Shown in pieces: positions 26,109 through 37,143 of a DNA stretch of 64,000 nt (position 1 is its first letter; each line of letters begins with the position of its first letter). The translations under genes were made by a program, and so were the position numbers. The DNA is taken from positions 39,804,001 to 39,868,000 of the forward strand of contig CM034546.1 in assembly GCA_020055645.1 (NCBI GenBank), given 5' to 3'. The notes under the pieces are model-generated. The model was not told where the DNA came from and did no database searches. It saw only the letters and a list, made by a program, of their open reading frames with translations. This stretch comes from Tomocerus qinae. Lineage: Eukaryota; Arthropoda; Collembola; Entomobryomorpha; Tomoceridae.

Positions 26109-26112
26109 GTTG

Positions 26113-26485
26113 TTAGCATCTTTATTTTATTTTATTTATTTATTTATTTTATTTTATGATGACGCTCCCTACGGGCATTTTGCCCATGGAGCCAAAGAGA
26201 TTTACAGAAAAAATAAGACACTTTTAGTAATTAGCACAAGGATATGAACGGACATTTAAATGAGAAATACTAATAGCTACATAAGATATTTTTATATCTA
26301 AAATTAAAACACTACTAACCCAAAGAGACCGCCACACCACGAAGCTCAAGCATCCCTGAGGCATCCCTATCCCCACATGACGCAGGAGTGATGCACCCAG
26401 AGCGTAACCCAAGCCCCGTGAACAACAGCCCCAAGGGGGATTGATCTGTTGGTTGTCTTGATAAATTAAATAGAGATTTTAAATT
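26113..26485 (-). mobile_element. Truncated retroposon 3' end
   Basis: Read on the minus strand, this ends in GGGCAAAATGCCCGTAGGG, AGCGTCATCATAAAATAAAA and a TAAA/TAAAA tail, the form of a LINE or SINE 3' end with a simple-repeat tail. It is GC-richer than its surroundings. The two short minus-strand ORFs here show no known domain. The 5' limit is uncertain. Confidence 0.6.
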
Positions 26486-27740
26486 ACGATTAAATTGTGT
26501 TTTGGATGACATCGAGATTTGTCAGCTTTACATATAGCAGGACAGTATTATAACTTTACACGAGTCTTACTAACTACTTACGCTCGAAACCATACTATAG
26601 AAAAATTGGTAAATTACGATTAATTTGTATTTAGGATAAAATCGAGATTTACGATTACTTTGTATTTTAGATAACATCGAGATTTGTCAGCTTTACATAC
26701 AGCAGGACAGTATTATAACTTTACACGAGTCTTACAAACTACTTACGCTCGAAACCATACTATAGAAAAATTGGTAAATTACGATTAATTTGTATTTAGG
26801 ATAAAATCGAGATTTGTCAGCTTTACATACAGTAGGACAGTATTATAACTTTATACGAGTCTTACAAACTACTTACGCTCGAAACCATACTATAGAAAAA
26901 TTGGTAAATTACGATTTCAGTAACATCTGTTAGTAGGTATGGCTGATTTACTTTTCGGTAATATTTGTTAGTAGGTTTGGCTGATTTACTTTTTAGTAAC
27001 ATTTGTTAGTAGGTTTGGCTGATTTACTTTTCAGTAACATTTGTTAGTAAGTATGGCTGATTTACTTTTCAGTAAAATTAAATCGAGATTTGTCAGCTTT
27101 ACATACAGCAGGACAGTATTATAACTTTACACGAGTCTTACTAACTACTTACGCTCGAAACCATACTATAGAAAAATTGGTAAATTACGATTAATTTGTA
27201 TTTTAGATAACATCGAGATTTGTCAGCTTTACATACAGCAGGACAGTATTATAACTTTACACGAGTCTTACTAACTACTTACGCTCGAAACCATACTATA
27301 GAAAAATTGGTAAATTACGATTAATTTGTATTTTAGATAACATCGAGATTTGTCAGCTTTACATACAGCAGGACAGTATTATAACTTTACACGAGTCTTA
27401 CTAACTATTTACGCTCGAAACCATACTATAGAAAAATTGGTAAATTACGATTAATTTGTATTTTAGATAACATCGAGATTTGTCAGCTTTACATACAGCA
27501 GGACAGTATTATAACTTTACACGAGTCTTACTAACTACTTACGCTCGAAACCATACTATAGAAAAATTGGTAAATTACGATTAATTTGTATTTTAGATAA
27601 CATCGAGATTTGTCAGCTTTACATACAGCAGGACAGTATTATAACTTTACACGAGTCTTACAAACTATTTACGCTCGAAACCATACTATGGTAAAATTGG
27701 TAAATTACGATTAATTCATTTTTTGGATAACATTGAGATT
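26486..27740 (+). repeat. 130-bp tandem repeat
   Basis: About eight copies of a 130-bp unit containing CATCGAGATTTGTCAGC, GCAGGACAGTATTATAAC and CGCTCGAAACCATACTATAG. Clean copies begin at 27211, 27341, 27471 and 27601. A separate short array interrupts it at 26918-27080. It is unrelated to the 211-bp satellite. Confidence 0.95.
26918..27080 (+). repeat. 38-bp tandem repeat inside the 130-bp array
   Basis: Four copies of a 38-bp unit (TTAGTAGGTTTGGCTGATTT plus ACTTTTCAGTAACATTTG), starting at 26930 and 26968 and onward. It splits the 130-bp array into two parts. Confidence 0.9.
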
Positions 27741-28478
27741 TTTATTTATTGGTTTGCGGAAATTCTTTTAACTTATGGCTGAATGATTTACGATTTACAT
27801 TTTGTGGCATATTGCTGTTTCAATTATATTATTTGCAAAGACATGGGCGTTTTAATAGTTGCTACAATTCGTTTATATCATTCTGACGACGTTTCAACAT
27901 CTGATATACATTATAGTTAACACATACCGAATATCTGCGATGTGCATAATGTAAATGGAATGTAGGTCGATCTCCGTTCAACAGCTCAAGGATTTGTAGT
28001 GGACTTTGTTTTGCTGACGTGAGGTAATTATGTGGCAGGACATGACGTAGATACAATGTATAGTATGTTATTTTTTTTAGACTTTTAACACAAATTTTTA
28101 AATTATGACAATAATATTAGCAATAAAATCAAGTTATTTTAATAATAAATATGTTAAACTACGGTACATCTATTTAAGCTTATTTTACATTATATTTATT
28201 TAGACTTTTACTTACAGAGTTTCCAATAAGAGCAGTTCCAATATTGTAATTTTGTTGTACACTCAAGAAGTTTTGTTTTGTTTTAATGCAGAATAACAAA
28301 AATAATCTATCAATTAAATCTAGCGAAAGATGAATAATTTCTTTACTTTAAAGGTTAGAGCTACTTATTTAAGAAGTACCAATTTTTGAGAATGTAATAT
28401 AAAGAAGGACAGAAACTTAGAACTACAGGACAACTAATAAAACACGTCTACACCCTACGACATCCAACAGATCAATCT
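27741..28478. other. No gene seen
   Basis: AT-rich sequence between the tandem repeat and the exon-2 remnant. Short ORFs only, with no domain. It may be the remains of the pseudogene intron or further unrecognised insertions. Confidence 0.5.
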
Positions 28479-28943
28479 AGCATCTTTATACACTGCTCCT
28501 AGGCTGACATACGCAAAAGACTCCATTCCAACGGTTTTAACATCTAACAACCCAAGAGAAACATCGTCACTGATTGGACAAATAATGCGGCAGCTTTTCA
28601 ATGGGTCAATCACTTTATATTTCGTATTGACAGGCTTCGGACCGGTAAGCGCTTACGTGTTTGGTTGTGCTTATATTCAATTCATCAACTACTGAACAAG
28701 AAGTCTGTCCAAGCAAAAAAAAATGTTTACCGAAGCATAAAATGCTTATTCAGCTAAAGATACATAATAAAGTACTCAACCAACATTATGTCATCCTTGT
28801 CCCAACACTGATGGTAGTCGCACAGAGCTTTGGTGTCGCCTCCATTTGTGGATCTATCAAACTGAGAAGAATCATGGAAATGCCAGCCTATCTATACGGT
28901 TGTAGGTGAAATCGTCTGAAACATTTTCGACAATTGGCAATGG

Positions 28944-29010
28944 TGAACTCGATAATTACAATGTAGATCTCGATAATTACAAAGGTGAACTCGATAATTA
29001 CAATGTAGAT
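28944..29010 (+). repeat. 21-bp subterminal repeats, left arm
   Basis: Three or four units of CTCGATAATTACAAAGGTGAA. They are the reverse complement of the longer array at the other end of the element. Confidence 0.9.
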
Positions 29011-29189
29011 TTAAAATTGGCCTATGGGGGTTACGTCTACATTAACTCCAATAATAGCGGCGTAGTTAGTTATTGGCGGTGTAAAAAGGAGAAAATTTGT
29101 AACATCAGAGCGATTTACAGCGACAGTAAATACTCTGTATTAGACAGTAGAATTAGAAAAGTAATTGAAACTTACAATACTATTGACAC

Positions 29190-29507
29190 CAGACATGGCA
29201 TTTATTTCATTTTTCAGGAAATATTTCTTGAAAAGTGAAATATTTGAAATATTTCGCGAAAAATGAAATAAATGAAATTTTTGAAATAAATGAAATAAAT
29301 TAAACGCGCATGTGTATAGACATGCGCAGTTAATTTATTTCACTTGAAATAAATTGAAATAAATTGAAATAAATGCCATGTACCCTATTTATTTCATTTA
29401 TTTCAATTATTTCATTTTTCAAGGAAAGCGTAAGTGAAATATTTCGCGAAATATTTCAAAAATTTCACCTATTTATTTCAAGCGAAATATTTCAAGTGCC
29501 ATGTCTG
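29190..29507. mobile_element. hAT-type MITE nested in the foldback element
   Basis: 318 bp, with perfect 11-bp terminal inverted repeats CAGACATGGCA / TGCCATGTCTG and an 8-bp duplication ATTGACAC (29182-29189 and 29508-29515). CAG ends with 8-bp duplications are typical of hAT elements. The interior is built of GAAATA and TTTATTTC repeats and a central palindrome around ACGCGCATG..CATGCGC. No coding capacity. Confidence 0.92.
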
Positions 29508-29867
29508 ATTGACACTCAACGTTATTGTGCTGCAATAGCTCATTTACTAGATAGTTGTGACAGAAAGATTATAAAAAGGAATAAAATTATTGCACAAGCT
29601 TCAGATGAAGACAGTAGTAAAGATGAGAATGAGGCCATTTAATATGCATGGAATGATTGTAAACATAAGAATTTGACTGTGGAAGTTTGATTTTATATTG
29701 ACTATGGTACCTTGAATTTAATAATAAGAAACACAAAACTGTTAAAAATTAAAAATTGATAAATTATTATTATAACTGATGGGAATTGAGCTGTTTATGT
29801 TAATATAATTGAAATAAAATCAAGATATAATAATAATATTTGTACATCATTCGTAATTGTCGAATCA

Positions 29868-30110
29868 TCCTTTGTAATTATCGAGTTCATCATTGTAATT
29901 ATCGAGATCTACATTGTAATTATCGAGATCACCATTGTAATTATCGAGTTCACCATTGTAATTATCGAAATCTACATTGTAATTATCGTGATTACCATTG
30001 CAATTATCGAATTCACCATTGTAATTATCGAGATTGACATTGTAATTATCGAGTTCAGCTTTGTAATTATCGAGTTCACCTTTGTAATTATCGAGTTCAC
30101 CTTTGTCAAT
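29868..30110 (+). repeat. 21-bp subterminal repeats, right arm
   Basis: About twelve units of TGTAATTATCGAGTTCACC with small changes (AGATCT, GATTAC variants). The array is about four times longer than in the left arm, which indicates unequal expansion. Confidence 0.95.
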
Positions 30111-30412
30111 TGTCGAAAACGTTTCAGACGAATTCACCAAATACCATCTATACATGCCAATTACGTTCATCGTTATACTCATCTTAGAAATTCTCTTATT
30201 GCAGCAAGGAGCATTAATGCATTCCTATTCGAATAGATTTATCAAGAAGCTAAGATGTCATAGAAACAAAGGAATAAGACGAATAGCTCGAGGACATCAA
30301 CCAATATACATCGAATTGGGACCTTTTGGATACCTTGATCATCCATATATTCTCACTATCATGATGTTCCTTATAGATAAAACGTGTAGCATACTTATGT
30401 CTCTACCCTGAC

Positions 30413-32152
30413 AATCTTCTCAGTTTAAGTCAACTTCAAGTCAATTTAAATTGAATGTTTATTATTTATGATTTACAGCTACTAGTTCTATTTGCAATAT
30501 GCTATAATATTGTATTTTATATCCGTTTGGTTTGTAGGAACCTTTGGATTCAGATTTATTAACAAATACGTTACATTGATCATTTATCTAACATTGTGAA
30601 ACTACATCTTAGACAGCAATGCAATGGAAATATAGTTTTTTTTAAATGTGTAACTGTTTTTTCCGTTTTTGTGTCCTGGTTCGCGTTTAAATATGCTTTT
30701 GGTAATATTCATTTGATAAAAAATGTATCTCCTAACATTCAGTTAATTTTTTTTTAATTTGGTTATTTTAGTTTATTTTCTTAACTTTGCAATTATTTTC
30801 CTTTTTTACAGTTTATGCTTTAGAATTCGTAAATAGATAGTTAAAGTGTGTTGCTTCAACTCAGATATTTTGAGATTTGCACATATAAAAGAGAATTAGC
30901 AAAGGCACAGTTAACACATACAATTGCTGAATGCATTTCTGGCGGAATGTGGAATATAGGCCAAATAATCAATGTACGAAGAGAATTGCCTTGAAAATTA
31001 TAGAGAAGGAAGGTAACATCACTTGTAGCTTTTTATGTAGCATTAAGTGCAAAATGTCATGTGTGTAAAATGTGTCAACAGTGAATAATATCATGTTTGT
31101 TTTTCATCTCACAGCCAGCTAAAGCTAAGGCCTGTCAATTACATATAATATTGGTTTTAAGTATGTACAATAGATTAATACAAAGTGATATTATGGGCTT
31201 TTATTATTTTTGTGTAGGAAACTGGCTCACAGATTTTTATCAACAGCAATCTTTTCCAGCTCACTTTTAATCCTATAAATTGGTCTTTAGTTTGTGGTTT
31301 GCGCAAATCATTGGATCAACCAACCAAGTTAATTAAATAGCTTCTTGTTCCCCAGTCGCGATTTCTTCACAGATCATTACATAGTCACGAACACAATAAA
31401 AAGCAATAAATAGGATTGGAAATGACTTGGGAAAGAACCTTGACGAAAGTAATTTAGCATAGTTTCGTTAGAATTCCATTTCTACGACTAAGCGTATTAA
31501 GTATTTCTTCCGTTAAACACTGAGAACTTGAGAAGCAATTCTAGGTAATTGTGGTATGTTGTGATTGTTGTGCAATAAAAACAGCTAAGCAAACGTCAAA
31601 ACACAAACACATTACTATAATTGATATTATATACTTTGTTTGGTGAAATACACCACCGGGTATCGTCTAGTGCTTTGAGCTGGACTAATTAAACCTCACA
31701 AAACCGCTTTAAATTTAAACTTTAAATTTTAAAGAGATAATTCAAAAGAAAAAAAGTATTACAAAAATCACTCAGTCCATTAGTGTATGTTTAAAAGCAA
31801 TCTTCTGTAGTTGATGGACTTTAGAATGGAGCTAATTAAACAACAAATTATTTGCACTAAATTTGTTTCTGGTTCATAATCAATAATCATAAAAGTTAGC
31901 AATGAATACTGGTCTTAGAGTCGCCAAGTGAAAATAAGGCCATGTAATCTGTGTTGCCTTCTCCATAATTTTTCCTAATATTAAATTTTATGGGTTGTTT
32001 ACGGTTTATATTCCCAACAGAAATGACTACAATTATTTTAATCGGCTAAGAAGGAATAGAAGAGTAAAGTTACCTAAAACTAAATAGGTAAACGACAGCG
32101 TTGTGACGAAATTGGTAAACCCATTTTTTGTCCTCACGTATATATAAGCTGT
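30413..32152. other. Intergenic, nothing recognised
   Basis: AT-rich, no convincing ORF. The right part (31900-32100) resembles sequence far upstream of gene G (about 47200-47330) in the same orientation. Confidence 0.5.
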
Positions 32153-32379
32153 ACTATGATCACCAAATAACTTTGGACAATAAGATTGAAGAATAATAAA
32201 ACCGATAAGAAAATATAATAGACTAGTTCGCGCATCAGTGAGCATGAACAATACAGGAGTTCGTGATTCAGTGAGCACCTTTGTTCGTGCTCACTGAACC
32301 GCGAACCCCTCTATTATGTATTCTTATCGGTTTTATTGTTCTTCAATCTTATTGTCCAAAGTTATTTGGCGATCATAGT
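32153..32379. repeat. 227-bp palindrome
   Basis: ACTATGATCACCAAATAAC at the left is mirrored by TTATTTGGCGATCATAGT at the right. The arms are about 95 bp with few mismatches around a 33-bp centre that itself carries GTGAGCAC / GTGCTCAC. The two overlapping ORFs with near-identical peptides (SYCPKLFGDHS) on opposite strands result from this symmetry. A transcript would fold into a long hairpin. Confidence 0.9.
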
Positions 32380-33453
32380 AAATATGTAAGTAAATATAGA
32401 TGGATAGTTTATTGTGCCTCAAATTCAGGCTTGAGTCCACAACACAAAATACTCATTACATTTCAAGATAAATATATAAGCACTTGATAGTGTTTTTTTG
32501 GAAAATTGAAACAAAAAAATCTTGTAGCTACTAAAGAGCAACATTGCTATTTTAGGTTATCAATGTTTCACAAAGCAAGCAACAGTTTTTTGCATGCCTG
32601 CAAAATAGCAAACTTACGCCCACAGTACTTACCTCTTTGGTTTTTAATTTATTTAGTAAGGAAATTATACAACGTGACTTTTGAGCCATTACGACTTTTT
32701 TCTGTTTATAATTGGAAACAAAATTGTATCATTCCTACATACATGCTTTCATAAAAAAGCTTTATAACGTATAATTCAGTAGGTACGGAAGACTAAGAAT
32801 AATATGCTTATAACCATAGTAAAATTCCAATAGAAGATTGTTATTTAAAGTAAATACATAATAAAGCAAATAAATATAAATAAATAATACCTATAGTTCT
32901 TTTTCAAATAAAGTATATCAATAATAATAAAAAGTATGTTTGTCTTTTCACGTTTATCGAGTCTTTTTTGCCTTTCCATGTATAGAGTACCTCTGACTGC
33001 TTTGCTTAGGAATTACGATAATTAAATGCTTATAAAAAAATTCCTGCGAGGCCATTGGCCTGCCCCATAACTTTTCATAGTTAATTGTTTTGTATATATA
33101 TATAACTCCCTTTATGTAAAGGTAGAAGTGGGTTTCAATTATTTTAATAGGTTTACTTAGAGGAAATCTCTAAGTAAACTTAGTACTTTAAATTAAAATT
33201 ATATAGAAACACGCCAGTTACAAGCACCCAGATTAACCCATTTTGTGTCGTTGACGTCAATTGATTTCAACATATTATTATTGTGTTTACTTGAACCTGT
33301 TTTATCTTTGTGGAAAATTCAAATAAATAATTTTGTATGTTTGCGGAAGAATAATGTAAGTATTTTAACTTATTGATATTAAAACAAAACAATAAACAAT
33401 ATTTATATTTAGCAAGCGTACAATAAAAGAACAAAATGCCATAGCCCGTGAGA
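32380..33453. other. Upstream region of receptor D
   Basis: No gene. 32930-33450 contains blocks (TTTCACGTTTATCGAGTC, CCCTTTATGTAAAGGTAGAAG, GTCGTTGACGTCAATTG) that recur upstream of genes E and F on the other strand and near the right end of the window, so the region was copied along with the genes. GTTTACTTAGAG / CTCTAAGTAAAC at 33152-33180 forms a small hairpin. Confidence 0.7.
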
Positions 33454-33461
33454 TATAAAAG
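33454..33461 (+). promoter_or_regulatory. TATA box of receptor D
   Basis: TATAAAAG in GAGATATAAAAGTCAGTG, 187 bp before the start codon. The block from here through GTGACATTTCTCTCC and CTTGTTCCTTGTGAC is conserved at genes E and F, which supports a shared core promoter with transcription starting about 30 bp downstream. Confidence 0.7.
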
Positions 33462-33647
33462 TCAGTGTCACTTTTAGTTAGGTATCTGTGACATTTCTCT
33501 CCTTACTATTGCTTGTTCCTTGTGACTTTATACACCAAAGTAATATTAATATTTGGCTTTTTACGAATCTAACTTTTTTGTCAAAAATATTAAAACTTTA
33601 TCATCGTACTCTAATTTCAGAATATTTCTGACCCCTTAAAAATAAAA

Positions 33648-35057
33648 ATGATCACAAGTTATATGTTCGTATCAATAAATTGTCTAAACCTTTTTGGAAG
33701 ATTTGGATTTATTCCATTCGAATTTAATTCCAAATCCAATGAAGCTATAGCACTCAGTCGAAAAAAAGGGAAACTTGTCAAATGGGCTATTGGAGCTTTG
33801 TTTAATTTCTCTGTGTTGCTCTACCTATTAACATTAGCTGTCTGCTACACCAATGATGGAACATTATTGAATTACCCCGACGCCATATTGATGCTATCTT
33901 GTTTCATCACCTTCCTATTTCTCTCTGTGGCCTCAAATTATACTCTTATCAGGTGTAGACTAAAAGTAAATGCCTTGGCAAATACCATATTTCGTCTGGA
34001 TGAGAAATTTACAAGTAAGTCATTTAAATAATTATTAAAAATCTCCGTTGTGTCGATTTTCGTAGTTCCAATTTCAGGCAATAAATATTAACAGCCAGGA
34101 AGTGTTAAAAAAATGTTATGCAAAATAAAACCACCACTGACATTATAAATTAATGTATCTATTTTAATCTACAGAAGTTATAGTTCAAAATTATATTATA
34201 TTTCTATGAAAACTTAAAACTGTTTGATTTTGAACTAGATATGATAAGCAGTAATATTTCACTACTCATTTTTGTGATTTTCTTTATTTCTGTAGAAATT
34301 GAAAAGTAATAAACGTCCATCGATCATAGAAATTTTTATGTTGCTCATCATACCTATAGAAGTACTACTTTCATTGCTAGCATCGACATATGTAGCTGTT
34401 AGACTGACATACGCCAATGACTCCATTCCAATTGTGCTAGCATCTAGTAACCCAATAGAAACGTCGTCATTACTAGAGCAAATAATGCGACAACTGCTAA
34501 ATGGGTCAATCACTTTATACCTCCTATTGACTGGTTTCGGACCTGTCAGCTTTTACATCGTTTTTGGTTGTTTTTATATTCAATTCATGAAATACTGGAC
34601 AAGAAGTCTGTCCAAACAAAAAAACATTTATCTAAGCATTAAAATGCTTATTCAGTTAAAGATACACAACAAAGTACTCAATCAACATTATGTCATCCTT
34701 GTCCCAACACTGATTGTCGTCGCACAGAGCTTTGGTGTCGCCTCCATTTGTGGATCCATCAAACTGAGAGGAATCATGGAAATGCCAGCCTATCTCTACA
34801 TGCCAATTTTATTCATCATTAAACTCATCATAGAAACTCTCCTAATGCAGCAAGGAGCATTAATGCATTCCTACTCGAATGAATTCATCAAGAAATTAAG
34901 GTGTCATAGAAACAAAGGAATAAGACGAATAGCACGAGGACTTCAGCCAATATACATCGAATTAGGACCTTTTGGATACCTTGATCATCCATACATTCTC
35001 ACTTTCATGATGTTCCTTATAGATACAACTTGTAGCACTCTTATCTCTCTACCCTAG
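33648..35057 (+). pseudogene. GR-like seven-pass receptor D, frameshifted at the exon junction
   Basis: A membrane chemoreceptor of the same family as E, F and G. Exon 1 is 33648-34014 (367 nt; starts MITSYMFVSINCLN), intron 34015-34295 (GTAAGT to CTGTAG), exon 2 34296-35057, ending STLISLP and a stop. Exon 2 is 762 nt here but 785 nt in E, F and G. The missing 23 bp lie right after the acceptor: AAATTGAAAAG runs straight into TAATAAACG, skipping the segment that encodes an IGVWKES-like stretch in gene G. With the family splice phase this gives KIEK followed by two stops. The rest of exon 2 is open from 34299 and keeps all five of its membrane segments. AATAAA lies at 35075. Either this is a young pseudogene, or an unusual splice or internal start rescues it; no obvious rescue was seen. 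Confidence 0.75.
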
Positions 35058-35514
35058 CTAGTATTTAATATAAAAATAAATTGCAGAACAACTTGGGATA
35101 TCAAATAAGAATACTTCACTTTTTTGTTTTATTTTTTGGTATCAACTTACACCATTTTTTGTTAACTTGTGTTAATTTGACAATTAAGATTGATTGTATT
35201 CATTTATATGCACTAATGGATTTTGCTAATTGTACAAATTATAGGAAGAAGCGATGGTAAATGTTAAGTATAAATTCTACAGTAAACTTTTCTTAGAATC
35301 GTTCACCAAATAAAGTACATCAATCATATGAAAAGTATGCTTGTATTTTCCGGTTTATCGAGTTTTCTTGTGCAACTTCCCAAGTATATGACACCCCTTA
35401 GTATTTTGCTTAAGAAGGACATCACGCGGTAATGCAATGCTTATAAAAATAAACCGTTGCAAAACGGGGTATAACAGCAGAGGAGTTTCGTTCCAAAGAG
35501 TATCACCAATTGAA
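35058..35514. other. Intergenic, 3' flank of receptor D
   Basis: No gene. It contains the AATAAA of gene D at 35075. The stretch 35280-35450 (CCGGTTTATCGAGTTTTC, TGCAACTTCCCAAGTATATG) is one of the receptor-region blocks repeated at 32930, 39470 (reverse), 63110 and 63830. Confidence 0.6.
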
Positions 35515-35800
35515 ATTTATTTGAGTAGTTTAGGTATAACCGTTCCAAATTTATCGCCAATTGAAATTTTCAACCCTTTCCCCCAATCAGGGGATGTGAC
35601 CGATCCTGCTCATATACAAACTCAGACCTACATTTTACCTCAATATTGTGCTCTGAAAATTGAAAATTTGAGTAGTTTAGGTATAACCGTTCCAAAGTTA
35701 TCGCCAATTGAAATTTTCAACCCTTTCCCCCAGTCAGGGGATGTGACCGCTCCTGCTCATATACAAACTCAGACCTACATTTACCTTAATGATGTATCCT
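35515..35800 (+). repeat. Two-copy direct repeat of about 150 bp
   Basis: TTGAGTAGTTTAGGTATAACC begins a unit at 35520 and again at 35669. Each contains CAACCCTTTCCCCCA, CAGGGGATGTGACC and CATATACAAACTCAGACC. The 121-codon ORF across it merely translates the duplication twice. A GGAC/AGAC-rich stretch follows at 35848-35874. Confidence 0.9.
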
Positions 35801-35879
35801 GAAAATTTGAATTGTCTAACTTAAACCGTTCGAAAGTTTTTGCGGATAAGGACGGACGGACAGACAGACAGACAGAAAG

Positions 35880-37143
35880 TGTAAACGCATACATATGAGT
35901 AAACTCCTCTGAATAATTCATATAAATGTGAGCGTCTGACACAAAAACAACCATTGTCCCTTATGGAAGCGTGGTAGTAGTTTGTAGTGGTTAGGCTTTT
36001 CATGGGTTTTCCTACTCAAGGAAATCATGTCATTGATAAGTCACCTAATTTTCAATCAATCTGGGGATAGTTAGTCTCAAAATTTAGACTGAATAAGTTT
36101 GAGGGTCACAAGTTTCAGACATATTATGATTTTGACCTACAAAGGTCTCAGTGACCATTCTACCAAAAAGTTTTTTATTTTTTTGGCGGGATAGGTTTAT
36201 AATTTAAAAAAACAACTAAAAGACTTTTTGAACAAAACGGAAACCTGTGACCTCCAGGACCCTGTACGGACATTAGGTAAAAAAATCAAGATTGACAACC
36301 GAAGCGCTTTTAAGTTTTCGTTGATTTCCTAAAAAAGTAAAATTTAAACGTTTTTGTACTCAACTCAATGTAAATACATCGAGTTCATGCCAAATTCCGC
36401 TAGATATCTCGACGGAGGTGTATTTAGCGGAATTTATATATTAATTTGGTATATCCCATAATTATCCAAGTTTAAAAGAAATCTTATGTAGGGAACAAGG
36501 ATTCACTGGAAGCTAGGCCACATCAAACGTGATTCTATTGACGCAAAACTCAAAGTAACATTGTGGAAAATAAAATGTTGCAATGAATGATATATAGGAA
36601 TAGTAGGTAATAGTAAGCATTGCCATCAACTTCTATTCTCACACTCAAATGTCAAGTCATGTCAGTTTATTAAGAATTGTGTTAAGGATCTAACTGAATT
36701 GTGTTAAAATAAACCTGTTTATTTCTTCTGGCAGACCTGTGGTTCGAAACTAAGAGCAGTATAGTATCAAAAGGACAAGTTTATAGGCGGGAGATTGTCA
36801 TCTCTTTTAGTATCTTCCTCTCATTCTTATACTCAAACCAGGACACAGAGGATAAGGCTTGAACTGGACAAGTTTTTGAGTGTCGGGTGTCAAAATTAGC
36901 AGATTAACTGATTTTTGTGAATTTTGAATGCATTTCGACCACCTTAGGATACAACTGCAAAAATTATTTATTCCAAGCATATATTTGTACATTCATTGTA
37001 TTGATTGAAGCGTAGGGGTACTATGACAATAGCTATTATTATTTTTTATTTTATCACTGAAAGCGGGTCGCTAAAGGCTTAAAAATGACAACATAAAACA
37101 ATAATTTATTTGCCTACATTGTTTTGCATCTCCGAATAATTTA
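35880..37143. other. Intergenic, nothing coding
   Basis: No gene. 36465-36620 (CCAAGTTTAAAAGAAATC, GAAGCTAGGCCACATC, GACGCAAAACTCAAAG) is another copy of a block seen at 63299-63440 and, in reverse, near 39290-39420. Confidence 0.6.

Larger units (their letters stand above)
28906..29642 (+). pseudogene. FLYWCH-finger ORF of the foldback element, interrupted by a MITE
   Basis: Starting in the left inverted repeat, the frame first translates the 21-bp units as sevenfold repeats (DNYNVDL, DNYKGEL). It then runs into GGYVYINSNNSG, SYWRCKKEKICNIRA, which fits the start of a FLYWCH zinc finger (aromatic, YWxC, second Cys); the final histidines are not evident. The frame is cut at 29190 by a 318-bp MITE. 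Skipping the MITE and one copy of its target duplication would continue the frame through RYCAAIAHLLDSCDRK to an acidic tail and a stop at 29642. It is probably the N-terminal, DNA-binding part of a lost transposase. Confidence 0.65.
28898..30145. mobile_element. Foldback-type DNA transposon with FLYWCH finger, 8-bp target duplication
   Basis: It is bounded by the direct repeat ATCTATAC (28890-28897 and 30146-30153). Intact receptors have one such site (CTATCTCTACATGCC). The ends are inverted repeats: GGTTGTAGGTGAAATCGTC at the left, and GGTATTTGGTGAATTCGTC for the right end on the minus strand, followed in both by TGAAAC, TTTTCGACAATTG and arrays of a 21-bp unit. That build (terminal inverted repeat, internal tandem repeats in opposite orientation, 8-9 bp duplication) resembles Foldback elements. 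The FLYWCH coding remnant inside points to the Mutator-like superfamily, where FLYWCH fingers occur. Superfamily is inference; ends and duplication are seen. Confidence 0.85.
28479..30412 (+). pseudogene. GR-like receptor pseudogene, exon 2, split by a transposon
   Basis: 28482-28897 and 30154-30412 together match exon 2 of the neighbouring receptors from the third to the seventh membrane segment. The first part reads LASLYTAPRLTYAKDSIP and continues through NPRETSS and the GQIMRQLFNGS segment; the second ends in LMSLP and a stop at 30412. Damage seen: the start of exon 2 is missing; the conserved Trp in NYWTRS is TGA (near 28692); a 2-bp insertion in the A-run near 28715 shifts the frame; a three-base deletion removes one residue at AYVFGC; and a 1.25-kb foldback element sits between 28897 and 30146. 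It cannot make a full receptor. The strand and order fit with the exon-1 remnant at 25868. Confidence 0.9.

Noticed and set aside
29868..30110. CRISPR-like array of 21-bp repeats
   Set aside because: The units are contiguous with no unique spacers, lie inside a transposon arm, and the DNA is from a eukaryote.
32033..32487. Two similar small proteins on opposite strands (SYCPKLFGDHS)
   Set aside because: They are the two arms of a palindrome read in both directions.
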